Positions 62,462 through 64,000 of a stretch of DNA of 64,000 nt are shown one piece after another. The notes beneath the pieces are model-generated. The model had not been told where the DNA came from, did no database searches, and saw only the letters and a program-made list of their open reading frames with translations. The stretch's first letter is position 1. Every line of letters starts with the position of its first letter. Made by a program: the position numbers and the translations under genes. Location: contig NVXD01000015.1 of the NCBI GenBank assembly GCA_002746415.1, positions 1 through 64,000 of the forward strand, given 5' to 3'. This DNA comes from Flavobacteriaceae bacterium (GTDB lineage: Bacteria; Bacteroidota; Bacteroidia; Flavobacteriales; Flavobacteriaceae).

Positions 62462-64000
62462 ATGAGAAATTTGATAACAGCTCTTGTACTATTCATTACT
62501 TGTCTTTCTTTTGGACAGAAAGAGATAAAAATTCCAGAACTAGATTTTGGTGATAAGGTTTACACTTTAAAATTTAATCCAGACCCACAAAATGAACAGG
62601 TGATTTCTGCCTATATGAAAGGCATTACTGAAAAAGATTCTCTAATGTTCTGGGCAGAAGGCACAATTTTCACTCAGAAAATAATGGTAACCGTATTTAC
62701 TGATAACAAAAATGACGAAGTAAAAATAGATATTGTTAAAAATCATTGGGAGGACAGTAAAATAACAGGTCAAACCAAGGATGGAGCTTTTCAAGAATCT
62801 TTTGATACTGCAGGTAAGTTTGGAATCGTAATTACGAGTGAAACTCCAAATATACCTTTTTACCTAGCCGTATGGACCAGCGGGGTGCGAGTTCCAAATA
62901 TGAATAGCGTTTACCGCCCAGTATCTTACCAAAACCCAGTCTTGAATTCCACCAATTCTGTAGTTACAAATGGAATTCAAGGTCCAGATAATAATCCTAA
63001 TAACATATTGATGTATCTATTAATTGGTGCTCTAATCGTAATTATTTTACTATTAGCATTTATGGTTTTCCGAAAAAATAGAGGCCAAGGTTTAACGATA
63101 TTCTTGCTATTCTTTCTAGGACAACAATTGGTATTTGCAGGGGCAGAAGAATTTTCCGCGAGTGGTTTCGGAGGGGTTGGCATTAAGTATCCAGGAGTAA
63201 TGGATATTGTAAAATTTGCCAATAAATTACCGGATATGTCAAGAAATGCGCGAAGATATTTGGATGACGAATATGATTTAGAAGGTGAAGCTAATGTAGG
63301 TAGTCAAGGAGGCCCTGGAATTCCATCATCATGCATTCCTGATCAATTTCAAGACAATGAAGATGGTCAAGAGGAGGACGGACGTGACGGACATGATGGT
63401 CGTGACGGTCGAGATGGGATAGATGGAATGAATGGTATGGATGGGTTAGATGGGTTAGACGGAATGGATGGAAATATCAGTGATGGTAATGAAGGCAACA
63501 ATGGAAATGATGGCAATAACGGTTTTGATGGCAATAACGGTTTTGATGGGAATGATGGCAACAATGGTTTGGACGGAGATGATGGCAAGTACAAACCTCA
63601 GTTTGATGATTTAGGAAGGCCTAAATATGACAAAAATGGAGTGCCTATTAATTATGATAATTCAAAATACCCAAAATATGACAAAAATGGGAAGCCAATA
63701 AATTACGGAGATATTAATTCTAACGGAAATTTCGACTCTCACGGAAGACCTCGCTATGACAAAAACAATAACCCAATAGAATACGATGAACGAGATCGTC
63801 CTAAATACGATAGTAAAGGGAATCCAATTAATTACAATCCAGACGATTTTGTAAATCCTCCTAAAAGAAATAAAGACAGTGATTTTTCCGTAAATGACAA
63901 AAAAAACCCAGAAAAGGATAAGAAAAGGTCTTCGGTTTTGGAGAGCATGGTAATATCCTTGGAGTTGGAGAAAGAATACCAATTCCAAATAATCAACCTA
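62462..64000 (+). CDS. Membrane protein with collagen-like (G-x-D)n and YDxxxxPINY repeats (3' end outside window)
   Basis: Open at the right edge; 513 codons are visible. Signal peptide about 1-19; an extracytoplasmic beta-rich domain (about 20-175); a membrane helix at about 181-202 (YLLIGALIVIILLLAFMVF) with a basic flank; a second hydrophobic stretch at about 209-224 (LTIFLLFFLGQQLVFAGA). From about 303 to 375 the protein is a run of G-x-D/N triplets (for example GRDGHDGRDGRDG) with almost no proline. It continues with four copies of a PxYDxxxxPINY-like repeat (about 380-465), then a charged tail. Possibly a calcium-binding or fibrous surface protein; unlike normal collagen-like repeats, which are proline-rich. 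Confidence 0.72.
   Translation, partial: MRNLITALVLFITCLSFGQKEIKIPELDFGDKVYTLKFNPDPQNEQVISAYMKGITEKDSLMFWAEGTIFTQKIMVTVFTDNKNDEVKIDIVKNHWEDSKITGQTKDGAFQESFDTAGKFGIVITSETPNIPFYLAVWTSGVRVPNMNSVYRPVSYQNPVLNSTNSVVTNGIQGPDNNPNNILMYLLIGALIVIILLLAFMVFRKNRGQGLTIFLLFFLGQQLVFAGAEEFSASGFGGVGIKYPGVMDIVKFANKLPDMSRNARRYLDDEYDLEGEANVGSQGGPGIPSSCIPDQFQDNEDGQEEDGRDGHDGRDGRDGIDGMNGMDGLDGLDGMDGNISDGNEGNNGNDGNNGFDGNNGFDGNDGNNGLDGDDGKYKPQFDDLGRPKYDKNGVPINYDNSKYPKYDKNGKPINYGDINSNGNFDSHGRPRYDKNNNPIEYDERDRPKYDSKGNPINYNPDDFVNPPKRNKDSDFSVNDKKNPEKDKKRSSVLESMVISLELEKEYQFQIINL

Noticed and set aside
63367-63594. Minus-strand frame coding a Pro/Ser/Leu-rich repeat protein
   Set aside because: It is the antisense of the collagen-like G-x-D codons; the repeats come from the plus-strand gene, not from a separate protein.

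Overview
The window is low-GC chromosomal DNA, dense in genes with short spacers. It looks like a Bacteroidota chromosome, most likely a marine member of the Flavobacteriaceae. The evidence is: promoters of the TTG-N(17-23)-TAnnTTTG type (for example upstream of yceD-rpmF), no strong Shine-Dalgarno sequences, a TonB-dependent receptor with an HmuY-type heme protein, a TPR/histidine kinase/receiver/AraC hybrid regulator, bacteroidetal lipoprotein signals, and family variants typical of flavobacteria (GreA-like protein next to lpxD, HopJ-family protein, DUF6607, four-helix-bundle protein).

Layout. 1-1.7 kb: a Tat-exported Gfo/Idh/MocA oxidoreductase (cut by the window edge), divergent from an SDR. 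1.8-4.9 kb: ECF sigma factor, HEAT-repeat anti-sigma factor and two exported DUF4097-type proteins, which look like a sensing operon. 5-8.3 kb (minus): exported phosphodiesterase, lipoprotein AGE/cellobiose-2-epimerase-like enzyme, TauE/SafE permease. 8.4-17.4 kb (plus): a sugar/uronide operon with two sodium:solute symporters (one with a mini-subunit), a DUF5009 (NagX-like) acyltransferase, a GH88 unsaturated glucuronyl hydrolase, an unusual Old Yellow Enzyme, an SDR and an EamA transporter. 17.4-23.1 kb: ribE, pdxA, then yceD-rpmF-fabH-accB-accC (start of fatty-acid synthesis). 23.3-29.3 kb: a lipoprotein, an FAD oxidoreductase, lpxD with a GreA-C-domain protein, and a sugar-acid dehydratase plus FAH-family pair.

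29.4-38.0 kb (minus): arfB, an orphan ABC ATPase, a prolyl oligopeptidase whose lipoprotein leader is out of frame, small oxidoreductase/SRPBCC/ABM proteins, asd, mscL, alr, tdk. 38.2-46.4 kb: a conserved hypothetical protein, rsmI, HopJ-like, UDG-like, a PIF1-HRDC-HTH helicase, AhpD-like and OsmC proteins, a four-helix-bundle gene bracketed by inverted repeats, recJ. 46.5-52.4 kb: a heme-acquisition locus (DoxX, HmuY and TonB receptor on minus; DUF6607, FMN-binding protein and a four-cysteine protein on plus). 52.6-56.7 kb (minus): LpxH-like hydrolase, queD, a 37-residue membrane protein, enoyl-CoA hydratase, MATE, GNAT. 56.7-64 kb (plus): UspA, tRNA-Ala(GGC), the hybrid two-component regulator, a 53-residue protein resembling the tail of a type IX sorting domain, a DUF4412-like protein, a lipoprotein, and a membrane protein with a collagen-like (G-x-D)n tract that runs off the end.

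Most of the window is core chromosome. The best second-look items are the frameshifted prolyl oligopeptidase leader, the four-helix-bundle cassette with terminal inverted repeats, the uronide operon with an atypical ene-reductase, the minimal sorting-domain-like protein, and the collagen-like protein at the right edge. No CRISPR array, prophage, transposase or restriction system was seen. All assignments come from reading motifs; no database search was run.
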